Program-made: the position numbers and the translations under genes
Notes under the pieces: model-generated
What the model was told of the DNA's origin: nothing
What the model saw: the letters and a program-made list of their open reading frames with translations, nothing else
Database searches by the model: none
Origin: JAAZNF01 sp964561025
GTDB lineage: Bacteria > Myxococcota > B64-G9
Direction of reading: 5' to 3'
Length of the DNA stretch: 64,000 nucleotides
NCBI GenBank assembly: GCA_964561025.1
Contig: CAZLNM010000007.1
Coordinates: 1 to 64,000 of the forward strand
Shown: positions 35,849-45,924 of the stretch, in pieces
Numbering within the stretch: position 1 is the stretch's first letter
Layout: every line of letters begins with the position of its first letter

Positions 35849-36703
35849 ATGCCTCATAAGCTGGCTCCTTTATCAGGCAATCCATGGCGCCGGCCGCGTG
35901 GGTGTAGCGCCTTGCCGGCGCTCGCCGGGGCGGTGCTCACTCTCCTCGGAGGCTTGGCCCCGGCGCGGGCGGGTTGGGAACCCCTGTTCCCCGACCCGCC
36001 TCGCGGCCGGACCGGGGTGGTGGACGAGGCCCGCCTCCTCGACCCGTCCGACCGCGCCCAGATCGAGACGCTGCTCCTTCAGACGGACCGGGACGTCGCG
36101 GTCCCCATCGTGGTGGTGACCATCCCCAGCCTCGGCGACTACCGCGCCTTCGGGCTCTCGATCGAGGCCTATGCCCGGCGGCTGTACGCCGCCTGGGGCA
36201 TCGGCGGCCCGGTTCGGGCGGAGGCGGCGCCCGGGAGCGACCCCGGCAACCGCGGCGTGCTGCTCCTGGTATCCAAGAAGGACCGGCAGGCCCGCATCGA
36301 GCTGGGCGACGGCTGGGGAAACACCAAGGACCGGGACTGCCGGAAGATCATGGAGCGCTACATCGTCGCCCCGTTCCGCCGGGAGGAGTACTCGCGCGGG
36401 GTGTTGGCCGGGGCGACGGCGCTCTCGGCCATGGTGAAGAACGAGCCCCTTCCCATGCCGCCGCGCTCCGCCACGTTCTATGGCGTGCTGGCCGGCCTGG
36501 GGGCGCTGGGCCTGTTCACGCTCGTCTCGCTGATCCGCCGCGGGTCGAGCGGCTGGGCCTGGGTGTTCTGGGGGACCGTGCTCACCATGATGATACGCTG
36601 GAACCGGTACAGCCGGCGGCCGCGCTTCCGCGGCTTCTCGATGGGCGGTTTTTTCCGGGGCGGCTTCTCCGGCGGCGGGCGCGGCGCCACCGGGAGGTGG
36701 TGA
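35849..36703 (+). CDS. TPM-domain protein, YgcG-like
   Basis: A 284-residue membrane protein. A long signal/anchor (to about 47) is followed by a TPM domain (about 55-195: GVVDEARLLDPSDRAQIETLL, VAVPIVVVTIPSLGDY, NRGVLLLVSKKDRQARIELGDGW). Two hydrophobic segments (about 215-255) and a Gly/Phe/Arg-rich tail (GGFFRGGFSGGG) typical of YgcG proteins follow. TPM domains occur in photosystem repair and in poorly understood envelope proteins. ATG 35849 fits a leaderless start; a GTG at 35831 is the alternative. It is cotranscribed with a second TPM gene 5 bp downstream. Confidence 0.82.
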   Translation: MPHKLAPLSGNPWRRPRGCSALPALAGAVLTLLGGLAPARAGWEPLFPDPPRGRTGVVDEARLLDPSDRAQIETLLLQTDRDVAVPIVVVTIPSLGDYRAFGLSIEAYARRLYAAWGIGGPVRAEAAPGSDPGNRGVLLLVSKKDRQARIELGDGWGNTKDRDCRKIMERYIVAPFRREEYSRGVLAGATALSAMVKNEPLPMPPRSATFYGVLAGLGALGLFTLVSLIRRGSSGWAWVFWGTVLTMMIRWNRYSRRPRFRGFSMGGFFRGGFSGGGRGATGRW

Positions 36704-36708
36704 GCGGC

Positions 36709-37389
36709 ATGAAGCGCGCCAGCGAGATCATCTCCGACGCCGATCGCGCCCGGGTGCGCGACGCCATCCAGGACGCCGAGCAGAGCACCTGTGGCGAGCT
36801 GGTGTGCGTGCTGGCCACGCAGAGCGGCGACTACGACCGGGCCGAGGACCTGGCAGGGCTGTGGCTGGGGGCGCTGCTGCTGGCCGCGGCCTGGTTGGTG
36901 GCGAGTGATGTTCCGGCCGGCGGCTGGGGCCCGGCCGAGCTGCGCGTCACCTGGGTCGAGCTCCTGATCGGCCTCGGCCTCCTGTTCGGAGGGTTTGTCC
37001 TGGGAGCGGCCCTGGCCACGCGCGCCGGGTGGCTGCGCCGGCTGCTCACCACCGAAGCGCAGATGGAGGCCGAGGTGGTGCGCGCCGCCGACCGTGTGTT
37101 CTTCCAGCGGAACCTCGGCCGCACCCGGGCTCGCACCGGCGTGCTCATCTACCTCTCGCTCTTCGAGCGCCGGGTGCGGGTGGTCGGGGACGCGGCCATC
37201 GCCGAGCGGCTCGGCGACGGGGACTTCGTCGAGGTGCGGGACGCCATCCTGGCCGGCCTGCGCGCAAAGTCGCTCGCCGACGGGCTGGTGGCGGGCATCC
37301 GCCTGTGCGGCGAGAAGCTCTCGCGGCACTTCCCCAAGAGCGCCGGCGACCGCGACGAGCTGTCGAACGAGCTGATTCTGCTGGACTGA
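36709..37389 (+). CDS. Second TPM-domain membrane protein
   Basis: A 226-residue protein starting with a TPM-like N-terminal helix (ISDADRARVRDAIQDAEQSTCGELVCVL). Two transmembrane segments (about 46-66 and 83-105) follow, then a second half (TRARTGVLIYLSLFERRVRVVGD) that completes the domain. It lacks a classical signal peptide, so the N-terminus is probably cytoplasmic. It lies 5 bp after the first TPM gene, with a GGGAGG site in that gene's last codons. The two products probably act together in the envelope, a common arrangement for this family. Confidence 0.82.
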   Translation: MKRASEIISDADRARVRDAIQDAEQSTCGELVCVLATQSGDYDRAEDLAGLWLGALLLAAAWLVASDVPAGGWGPAELRVTWVELLIGLGLLFGGFVLGAALATRAGWLRRLLTTEAQMEAEVVRAADRVFFQRNLGRTRARTGVLIYLSLFERRVRVVGDAAIAERLGDGDFVEVRDAILAGLRAKSLADGLVAGIRLCGEKLSRHFPKSAGDRDELSNELILLD

Positions 37390-37439
37390 AGGGCGCGCCG
37401 GCAGAGCCGGCGAACCCGGGGGCGCGAGGCGGATCCTGC

Positions 37440-37772
37440 CTAGCCGCAGTTGTTCATGCAGGTGACCCAGTTGCCGAGCTGAACGTCGCAGCTCGAGCAC
37501 TGGCTCTGGCCGATCTCGGAGAAGCACTTGAGGGCGACGTCGAACTCTTCCTTGCAGCCGCAGTTCTTGATGGTGGGAGTGTCCGACTCGCAACCCTCGA
37601 TGGCGTCGGCGCGCGAGATCGTCTGGCCGTTCGAAGCCAGGGCGCAGTTCATGTCGTAGAAGTGCCCGAGCGCGCTCGCGCAGGTGACACCACTGCTGCC
37701 GCCGCAGGCCGAGAGCGACAGCGCGAGAGCCAGAATTGAAAGCAATCCGATGAGCTTGGAGAGCCGCGACAT
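37440..37772 (-). CDS. Small Cys-rich lipoprotein
   Basis: A 110-residue lipoprotein: signal peptide with lipobox LSAC (Cys23), then GGSSG and a compact module with nine more Cys (CASALGHFYDMNC, GCESD, NCGCKEEF, KCFSEIG, CSSC, CMNNC). A strong AAGGAGGA site precedes ATG 37772. The even spacing of the Cys suggests a disulfide-bonded helical module of the kind common in Myxococcota lipoproteins. The function is unknown. It is convergent with the TPM pair. Confidence 0.75.
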   Translation of the reverse strand: MSRLSKLIGLLSILALALSLSACGGSSGVTCASALGHFYDMNCALASNGQTISRADAIEGCESDTPTIKNCGCKEEFDVALKCFSEIGQSQCSSCDVQLGNWVTCMNNCG

Positions 37773-37857
37773 TTTTCCTCCTTGAGGTTGGTTGTGAGGA
37801 TGAATCGTAGTGGATTATTCCAGCGATGTCAAACCCGACACCTCGGGGACCGAACGC

Positions 37858-39528
37858 TCAGCGGACCTCCCCCTCGCCGAACACCAGCGCGGTGAAGCGC
37901 ATGATCTTGGCGCCCGAGGCCTTCCAGCAACCGCGCTCGTACACCCCGGCCTTCTGGCACAGGTGGTCGAGGTACTCCTCCACCGTGGTCCAGCCCTGCT
38001 CCACCGGCACCTGGGGCAGGAACACCCCGCGCGCCATGCCGAGCTCCAGCCACACCCCGTCGCGCCCGATCACGATCTCGCGCCGCGGGTCCTTGACCGG
38101 GACGCGCGGCGACAGCACGGAGATCTCGATCTGGATGTCGGGGATCTCGGACGGCGTCACCGGGCGGAAACGCGGGTCGTGGACGGCGGCGTCGATGGCC
38201 CGATCACGCACCATGCGCCACAGCGGGTCGGTCGGCTCCATGTGCCCGATGCAGCCGCGCAGCTCGCCGCTCTTGGTGAGCGTCACGAAGGCCGCGCCGG
38301 GCTCGAGCAGTTTCTCGTCCTGGACCTCGAAGTCCTTCACCTGCTTGTCCCGCACGTAGCTCTCGAAGGCCTGGCGGGCGATCTCGAGCAGGCGCTTCTT
38401 TTGCGAATCATCCAGGAAGTCGCCGGTGGAGCCGACGTGCGCTCCGGCCTTCTTGCCGGCGGCGGGCCCGCCGCCTTCCGGCCGGGGCTTCGCCAGGGTG
38501 AAGGCCACCGCTGCGTACCCCACGATGCGGCTCTTCTTGTCGCCCACGATGTCGCCGGAGTTGCGCCGGTCCAGCACCGTGGCGGAGGCGTCGCCGAAGA
38601 GCCGCGCCAGCTCCACCAGGGTCAGCACCGGACCCATGCCGCAGAACTGGGTGCAGTCCGGCTCGGGCTTGCCGCCCGCGAGTTGGATGCGGGGCTCGGC
38701 GCGCTCGAAGGCCTGGTAGGCCTTCCACAATCCCTCCGCGTCCAGACCCTTCACGTAGCGCAGGCCGTTCTCATCGAGCGCCACCGCAAGCTCGTACGGG
38801 TAGTCGTGGGACATGTCGGTGCTGGCGACGACCAGGGTGTCCTTGCCGGGAAAGACCTTCCGGATGGCCTCGGCCAGACGGCGGGCGCTGTCCGGCGAGG
38901 CCTGGCTCAACATGACGGGGACCAGGGAGAAGTCGCCCAGCGCCACCTGGAGGAAGGGAAGCTCCACCTCCAGGGCGTGCTCGTTGTAGAAGCGCCCCGG
39001 GTCGATCTTGGCCGCCCCCGTCGCGGCCAGCGCGGCCACGCCCTCCCGATCGATGGGGATGTCGCCCAACGGGGTGCGGTAGGCCGGCGCGTCCAGCAGC
39101 GCGGGCTGCGCGAAGAGCTGCCGGTGGGCGGGGCCCAGCACCACCACGCGCCGGTACGGCCCCGCCGCCCGGGCCGCCTGGAAGCCGAAGGCCGCCACCG
39201 GGCCCGAGTAGGGATATCCCGCGTGCGGCACGATGATGCCCAGAAGGTCGCCCGGCGCGGCGCGGCCGGCCTTGTGAGCCTCGTCGAGGTAGCGTTGGAT
39301 CTGCTTGCGCAGCGCCTCCGCCTCGGCGGGGTAGAAGGCCCCCGCCACCTGGGGTTCAAACACCGGTTCCTTCTTGGCCTTGGTCACGTCATCCTCCTTG
39401 GGCGGCGCCTGGCTCGCCGCCGCGGCCGCGGCCGGCGCCTCCCGGCGGCAAGCCGAGACAAACGAGATCAGCGCTGCGCCGACGAGCCAACAGGTGCCGA
39501 GCGACAACCAGCGAGGCGTACCGTTCAT
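37858..39528 (-). CDS. Exported Memo-AMMECR1 fusion lipoprotein
   Basis: A 556-residue protein joining two families. Residues about 57-345 are a Memo domain (AmmeMemoRadiSam B: IVPHAGYPYSGPVA, VVVLGPAHR, NEHALEVELPFLQ, STDMSHDYPYELA, CGMGPVLTLVE). Residues about 375-556 are an AMMECR1 domain (A: FVTLTKSGELRGCIGHMEPTDPLW). The N-terminus has a signal peptide with lipobox FVSAC (Cys27), so the fusion should be anchored outside the cytoplasm. That is surprising, since AMMECR1 is usually thought of as cytosolic. ATG 39528 follows GGGAGG by 6 bases; the longer frame is rejected. The radical SAM partner of this system is not in the window. Confidence 0.88.
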   Translation of the reverse strand: MNGTPRWLSLGTCWLVGAALISFVSACRREAPAAAAAASQAPPKEDDVTKAKKEPVFEPQVAGAFYPAEAEALRKQIQRYLDEAHKAGRAAPGDLLGIIVPHAGYPYSGPVAAFGFQAARAAGPYRRVVVLGPAHRQLFAQPALLDAPAYRTPLGDIPIDREGVAALAATGAAKIDPGRFYNEHALEVELPFLQVALGDFSLVPVMLSQASPDSARRLAEAIRKVFPGKDTLVVASTDMSHDYPYELAVALDENGLRYVKGLDAEGLWKAYQAFERAEPRIQLAGGKPEPDCTQFCGMGPVLTLVELARLFGDASATVLDRRNSGDIVGDKKSRIVGYAAVAFTLAKPRPEGGGPAAGKKAGAHVGSTGDFLDDSQKKRLLEIARQAFESYVRDKQVKDFEVQDEKLLEPGAAFVTLTKSGELRGCIGHMEPTDPLWRMVRDRAIDAAVHDPRFRPVTPSEIPDIQIEISVLSPRVPVKDPRREIVIGRDGVWLELGMARGVFLPQVPVEQGWTTVEEYLDHLCQKAGVYERGCWKASGAKIMRFTALVFGEGEVR

Positions 39529-39583
39529 GCGAGCCTCCCGGGACGGGCGAGCGGGGCCATTGTAGGAGAGCCCGCCGCGCCGA

Positions 39584-40926
39584 TCAATCACCTCCGCGTC
39601 CCCCACCCGCCCAGCGAGAGAGCATGCCGGCCAGGTCCCGGTAGCCGGTTTCCCGGGCCAGCTCGGCCGGGGTCTTGCCCGCGCGCGTCCGCTCGCGGGC
39701 GTCGGCGCCGCGCTCCAACAGAAGACGCGCGGCGTCCTCCTGGCCGGCGGCGGCGGCGGCGTGCAGCGGCGTAAAGCCGAATTCGTCCGGCGCCCCGAGC
39801 GGGCCTCCCCGCTCGATGAGCAAGCGCAGCACGGTCACCCGGCCGAGCTGCGCCGCCCGGTGCAGCGGCGTCTGGCCGGCCACGTCCCGCACGTCGGGAC
39901 GGACGCCGGCCTCGAGCAACAGCTCCACCATCTCGGGCCGTCCCGCCACGGCCGCGGCGTGCAGGGCGGTGCCCTCGATGCGGGGAATGTCCGGGGTGTG
40001 CAACACCCGCCGGGGGTCCGCCCCCACCTCGAGCAGCAGCCGGGCCACGTCCAGGCGGCCGGCCAAGGCGGCCAGCGACAGCGCCGCCGCCGCCAGGAAC
40101 CCGTCCCGGGTGCACACCGGCGCGGGCAGGATGGCCGACGCGGAGGCGGGCTTCTTCTCGAGCGACTCGCCGAGATCGCGCATGCAGGTCAGGGCGGCGA
40201 AGCGCCGCGGGGTCTGGCCGAAGGCGTCCTCGGCGGCAGGGTTCGCGCCCTGCGTGAGCAGCATGCGCGTCATCTCCCGATCGCGGCGCCGCGCCGAAAG
40301 GTGCAGCGCGGTGCGGCCGAAGCGATCGGCGCGGTGCAGGTCGGCGCCCCGCTGTAGCAGAAGCGTCGCCGCCTGGACCTTGCCGCGCACCGCCGCCCGG
40401 AGCAGCGGGGTGCGTCCGAGCCGATCGACCGCCTCGAGATCCGCCCCCTCGGAGAGCAGGACCTCGATCACCTCGGTCATCCCCCGCTCCGCCGAAAGGT
40501 GCAGCGCCGTGCGCCCGCGCGCGTCCTGGGCGTCGGCGTTCGCCCCGTGCCGCAGCAGCAGCGCCACGTGTTGCGCCTCGAGCTTCCAGTTGGTGCGCAT
40601 GAACAGGTTGTGCAAGGGCGCGCGGCCCTCGCCGTCCTTCAGGTTCGGATCCGCCTTTCTCGAAAGCAGCGCCTCGATGGCGCCGAGGTGGCCCAGCCGG
40701 CACGCCTCCCCCAGGGCGGTGTGTCCGGTCCCGTCCCGGGCGTCCGGGCTCAAGCCGTCGTCGAGCAGCGCAACCAGGCGGGAGGTGTCGCCATCGGCGG
40801 CGGCGTGGACCACCACGAACTCGGGGATGCCCGCCTTCCCGCCGCCGTCGGCTCTGGCGGCCGGCGGCGCGGGTTCGCTGCGACACCCGGCCAGCAGCAA
40901 GAGCGGGAGCAGCGCCCGGGATGATC

Positions 40927-40930
<4 letters not shown>
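39584..40930 (-). CDS. Ankyrin-repeat lipoprotein coupled to urocanase
   Basis: A 448-residue protein: short signal with lipobox LLAGC (Cys16), then about nine or ten ankyrin repeats from residue 40 to the end (GHTALGEACRLGHLGAIEALL, GRTALHLSAERGMTEVIEVLL, GQTPLHRAAQLGRVTVLRLLI and others). The GTG start at 40930 overlaps the urocanase stop (GTGA), so translation is probably coupled. Ankyrin domains bind proteins; the partner is unknown. An exported ankyrin lipoprotein next to a cytosolic catabolic enzyme is odd. A weak ribosome-binding site fits dependence on the upstream gene. Confidence 0.85.
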
Positions 40931-42951
<2,021 letters not shown>

Positions 42952-43034
42952 GGGTGCTCCTTTTACGCTCCTTTTTCTCTGGCCCAAAAGAACCCCTCCC
43001 GGCCCTCCCTGTCAAGCACGAAGCAATGCAGAAA

Positions 43035-43063
43035 TTGACTCCGCTGGCCACGCCGCCCACAAT
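43035..43063 (+). promoter_or_regulatory. Promoter of the PAP2-like gene, apparently leaderless
   Basis: TTGACT (43035-43040), a 17-base spacer, and CACAAT (43058-43063), ending 6 bases before ATG 43070. The six bases before the ATG (CCTCCC) are all pyrimidines, so no Shine-Dalgarno is possible there. Confidence 0.55.
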
Positions 43064-43069
43064 CCTCCC

Positions 43070-44335
43070 ATGTCCCAGCCCTCCCCCATCGAACCCGACC
43101 CGGCGGGCGGCGACGGGCCGCCGCTCTCCTGGCGCTGGTTCCTCCCTCGTCCAGCGGAATGGGTGGTGCTGGGCTTCTGGGGATACGTGGCCGTGCGCCT
43201 GGCCGTCCACGGCGACCTGGAAAGCTCCATCGAGCTGACTGTCTTCCGGCCCGAGATCTTCGGCGCCTTGCTCTTGGTGCTGCTGGTGTTGTCCCTGCGG
43301 GACTTTATACGCCGGCCCTGGCCCGAGGGACGAACCCGCTTCCAAAAATGGCACCGCTTGTCGCTCCTTGTCGCCGGCCTTCCCCTGATGCTCTCGCTGC
43401 TGGCCTACCTGACCAGCTTGCCGCGGGCGATACGCGCGCACGACCCGCTCGCCGCGGAAGAGATCTCGGTGATGCTCTATTCCATCACTGCGCTCACGCT
43501 GGTGGTGTTCGCGGGCGGCTTGCCGCTGTTGCTGTGGGCGGCCGTGGGCCGAAACGGCAAGCAGCCCTCCATCGATCCGCCGGGCCGCTTCGTCCGTCGC
43601 CAGGCCTTTCGCGCCATCGATGCCCTCCGGGACTGGCTGCCGCCGGCGCTGCTCGTGTTCGGCTACAGCGTGATGCAACAGGTGCTGGACATCCCCTTGT
43701 GGCGCGACCTGGACCCGGAGATGGCCGCCATCGATCGCTTCCTGTTCTTCGGCCACGATCCGGTGCGGGCCTTGCAGGCCATCATCTGGGCGCCGCTCTC
43801 GGAGTGGCTCGCCTTCTGCTATGCGTTCTATGCCGCGCTGTTTCCGCTGGTGTTCGGTATCGTGCGCGCGACCGGGGGCGTGCGGGCGCTCCGGGAGCTC
43901 GCCCTGGCCATCACCCTGTGCATGGGGATCGGGCTCATCACCTACAGCCTGGTGCCGGTGGTGGGGCCGATGTTCTTCACCCCGTTCGAGGTGCCCATCC
44001 ACACCCAGTACGCGCAGAGCCTCAAGGAAGCCCTGATGGATCGCACCCGCATCCCACGCGACTGCTTCCCCAGCCTGCACACGGCCAACACCCTGCTGCT
44101 GTGCTGGGCCGCCTTCCGCCACAGCCGGCGCTGGTTCTGGCTGCTCTTGCCGTTCGCCGCCTCGATCCCCTTCGCCTGCGTGTACTTGCGCTACCACTAC
44201 GTCATCGACGTGCTGGCCGGCGCCGCCCTGGCCGCCGGCGTGGTGGCCCTGGTGAAGCGGATCCTCAGGCCCGAACCCGGCGCGGCCGGCGCTCCGGTGC
44301 CGCTCACGGGCACCGGCGCAACCGGTACATCGTGA
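43070..44335 (+). CDS. PAP2-like inositolphosphotransferase/phosphatase membrane protein
   Basis: A 421-residue integral membrane protein with about nine hydrophobic segments. The C-terminal third carries the PAP2/Aur1-type active site: CFPSLHTANTLL (the SLH motif) and YLRYHYVIDVLAG (the second His and Asp). This group includes phosphatidic acid phosphatases and the inositolphosphorylceramide synthase Aur1, so a lipid head-group transfer or dephosphorylation is likely. The first PAP2 motif is less clear. The 3' end overlaps the convergent lipoprotein gene by 32 bp. Confidence 0.82.
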   Translation: MSQPSPIEPDPAGGDGPPLSWRWFLPRPAEWVVLGFWGYVAVRLAVHGDLESSIELTVFRPEIFGALLLVLLVLSLRDFIRRPWPEGRTRFQKWHRLSLLVAGLPLMLSLLAYLTSLPRAIRAHDPLAAEEISVMLYSITALTLVVFAGGLPLLLWAAVGRNGKQPSIDPPGRFVRRQAFRAIDALRDWLPPALLVFGYSVMQQVLDIPLWRDLDPEMAAIDRFLFFGHDPVRALQAIIWAPLSEWLAFCYAFYAALFPLVFGIVRATGGVRALRELALAITLCMGIGLITYSLVPVVGPMFFTPFEVPIHTQYAQSLKEALMDRTRIPRDCFPSLHTANTLLLCWAAFRHSRRWFWLLLPFAASIPFACVYLRYHYVIDVLAGAALAAGVVALVKRILRPEPGAAGAPVPLTGTGATGTS

Positions 44336-45665
44336 GTTCCGACCCCGAGCCGTAGGCCCACCCCACGTCGCCGTTCGAAAACGTGGCAAAATCCGTCTGC
44401 CGGTTGAACGAGAGCCCAAGCGGCTCGGGCCCGGTCAGGAAGGCTCCCGACTCGTCCACCAGGGCGCCCAGCGTCTGCCCCCCCGCCTCCCAGGCGGCGA
44501 AGAGCGCGGGCCCGTACGGCGCGAGGTGGGCGCTTTGCTCCTCCACGCCGGCGGTGTCGGTCAGCCAGCGCAGCTCGCCTTTTTGATACGAGTTCGACAC
44601 CTGCAAAAGCGCCACGTCGTGGGAGGCGCGTCCCTCCGCCGAGACGAACGAGACGAAGAACCCGCCCGCCACCGGGGCCAGCCCGCCCAGCTCGGCGTTG
44701 CTGCTCCCGGCGCAGTTGCCCGAGGGCTCCGGGTGAAGCTCGATTCCGCGGTGGTCGAACCAGATGGCCTTGCTCGGGTAGCAATCGGAGAGGCACACCG
44801 GCCCCAGCAGGCTTCCATTCCAACCCAGACGGACGTCGAGGGAGTGGCTGCATCCCCAGTCCCAGCTCCCGCCGACCTTGTTCCCGCTGGCATCGTAGAA
44901 CCACAGCAGGTCGCCCTGGTGCTCGCCCTGCGCGCCCCAGTTCATGGTGTGGCCGAAGTACACCGCGTATTTCCCCTCGAAGGAGATCAGCCGCCCGTTG
45001 TCGCCCCACTCGCGCCGGATCCACTTGTCGCCCTCGCTGGTGTGGTCGTTGTTGCCCACGATGGTGACGTCGAAGACCCGGCTCCCCGCGCCATCGAAGC
45101 CCACCAGGGCCATCTGGTCCGATCCGCGCTGGATCAACACCGCAAACCCCTGGCCCAGCGTGGCGAACCCGCGCAGCTCGTTCGACTCCACCAGGAGGTC
45201 CGGCCCGGCGCGCGCATCCGAAGCGTCGAGCGGGGTGATGTGGACGCGGCCGGAAACATCCTGCCAGGCGACACGGGAGCCGGAGGCGCCTGCCGCCAGG
45301 ATGGGCGGCGTGTCGGGCGAGTACCAACCGCCGGCCGACGAGTTCACGCTATCCGGGGCCACCGAGATGGTGGTCGTGCGCAGGCGAGCGGCCAGCGTGG
45401 CCGGGCAGGGCCCCGGGTCCGCGCCGCCGCCATCGTCGCCGGAGTTGGCGTCCGGGCCAGCGTCGGGGTCTTGGGGACGGTCATACGGCTCGCCCGGATC
45501 GCCGTCCGCGAGCAGGCCATCGTCGCCAGCGGCGTTTCCGTCCGGCCCCGCGTCGTCTCCGTCCTCTATCCCGCCGTCCTCCAGGATGATGCGCCCGGTG
45601 CAACCGGCGCCGACAATCGTCTCACACCAGCCAGCCACGACGATCACAATCACCCACGCGCGCAT
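44304..45665 (-). CDS. Exported Asp-rich lipoprotein, probable beta-propeller
   Basis: A 453-residue protein: N-terminal signal ending in VGAGC (lipobox), an Asp/Gly/Pro-rich acidic linker (about 30-85), and a beta-rich body of sheet repeats (for example GWYSPDTPPILAAGASGSRVAW, ELRGFATLGQGFAVLIQRG, SSNAELGGLAPVAGGFFVSFVS). The blade-like repeats suggest a propeller, as in many Myxococcota lipoproteins with such Asp-rich linkers. ATG 45665 is preferred over GTG 45671 because of the promoter placed 6 bases before it. I do not recognise a named family. Confidence 0.72.
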   Translation of the reverse strand: MRAWVIVIVVAGWCETIVGAGCTGRIILEDGGIEDGDDAGPDGNAAGDDGLLADGDPGEPYDRPQDPDAGPDANSGDDGGGADPGPCPATLAARLRTTTISVAPDSVNSSAGGWYSPDTPPILAAGASGSRVAWQDVSGRVHITPLDASDARAGPDLLVESNELRGFATLGQGFAVLIQRGSDQMALVGFDGAGSRVFDVTIVGNNDHTSEGDKWIRREWGDNGRLISFEGKYAVYFGHTMNWGAQGEHQGDLLWFYDASGNKVGGSWDWGCSHSLDVRLGWNGSLLGPVCLSDCYPSKAIWFDHRGIELHPEPSGNCAGSSNAELGGLAPVAGGFFVSFVSAEGRASHDVALLQVSNSYQKGELRWLTDTAGVEEQSAHLAPYGPALFAAWEAGGQTLGALVDESGAFLTGPEPLGLSFNRQTDFATFSNGDVGWAYGSGSELTMYRLRRCP

Positions 45666-45671
45666 GACCAC

Positions 45672-45700
45672 ATCCTACCGCGCCCTCCGGCCGCAACCAA
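45672..45700 (-). promoter_or_regulatory. Promoter of the Asp-rich lipoprotein gene, apparently leaderless
   Basis: On the minus strand: TTGGTT (plus 45695-45700), a 17-base spacer, and TAGGAT (45672-45677), ending 6 bases before ATG 45665. The rest of this 253-bp spacer holds an imperfect 12-bp hairpin (45762-45797), an oligo-T run (45729-45735) and the terminator at 45870. Confidence 0.5.
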
Positions 45701-45869
45701 GCCGGGAAGCCGCTGACCGCACCTCACTTTTTTTTCGACAATATTCTCTTCGGCGCGGCTGCTTGACGGCGGGTTCTCCTAACTGCTCGCCGCCAAGCCG
45801 GCTCCGCTGCATGGAGGACTCTTCTTACGCGCCGCGCCACGACATTTTCCAAAATGGTTCTACCGAAAA

Positions 45870-45897
45870 AAAAGCCGGCCCCGCAGGGCCGGCTTTT
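45870..45897 (-). terminator. Intrinsic terminator after the matrixin gene
   Basis: A perfect stem AAAAGCCGGCCC/GGGCCGGCTTTT with a CGCA loop; on the minus strand it is followed by a run of eight T. It lies 27 bp past the stop of the 45925 gene, so it ends that three-gene unit. Confidence 0.9.
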
Positions 45898-45924
45898 CCA
45901 GCGTCAATCAATCGCGACGATCAC

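Noticed and set aside
45762..45797. An imperfect 12-bp hairpin upstream of the Asp-rich lipoprotein gene as a terminator
   Set aside because: There is no T-tract on either strand and the stem has a mismatch.
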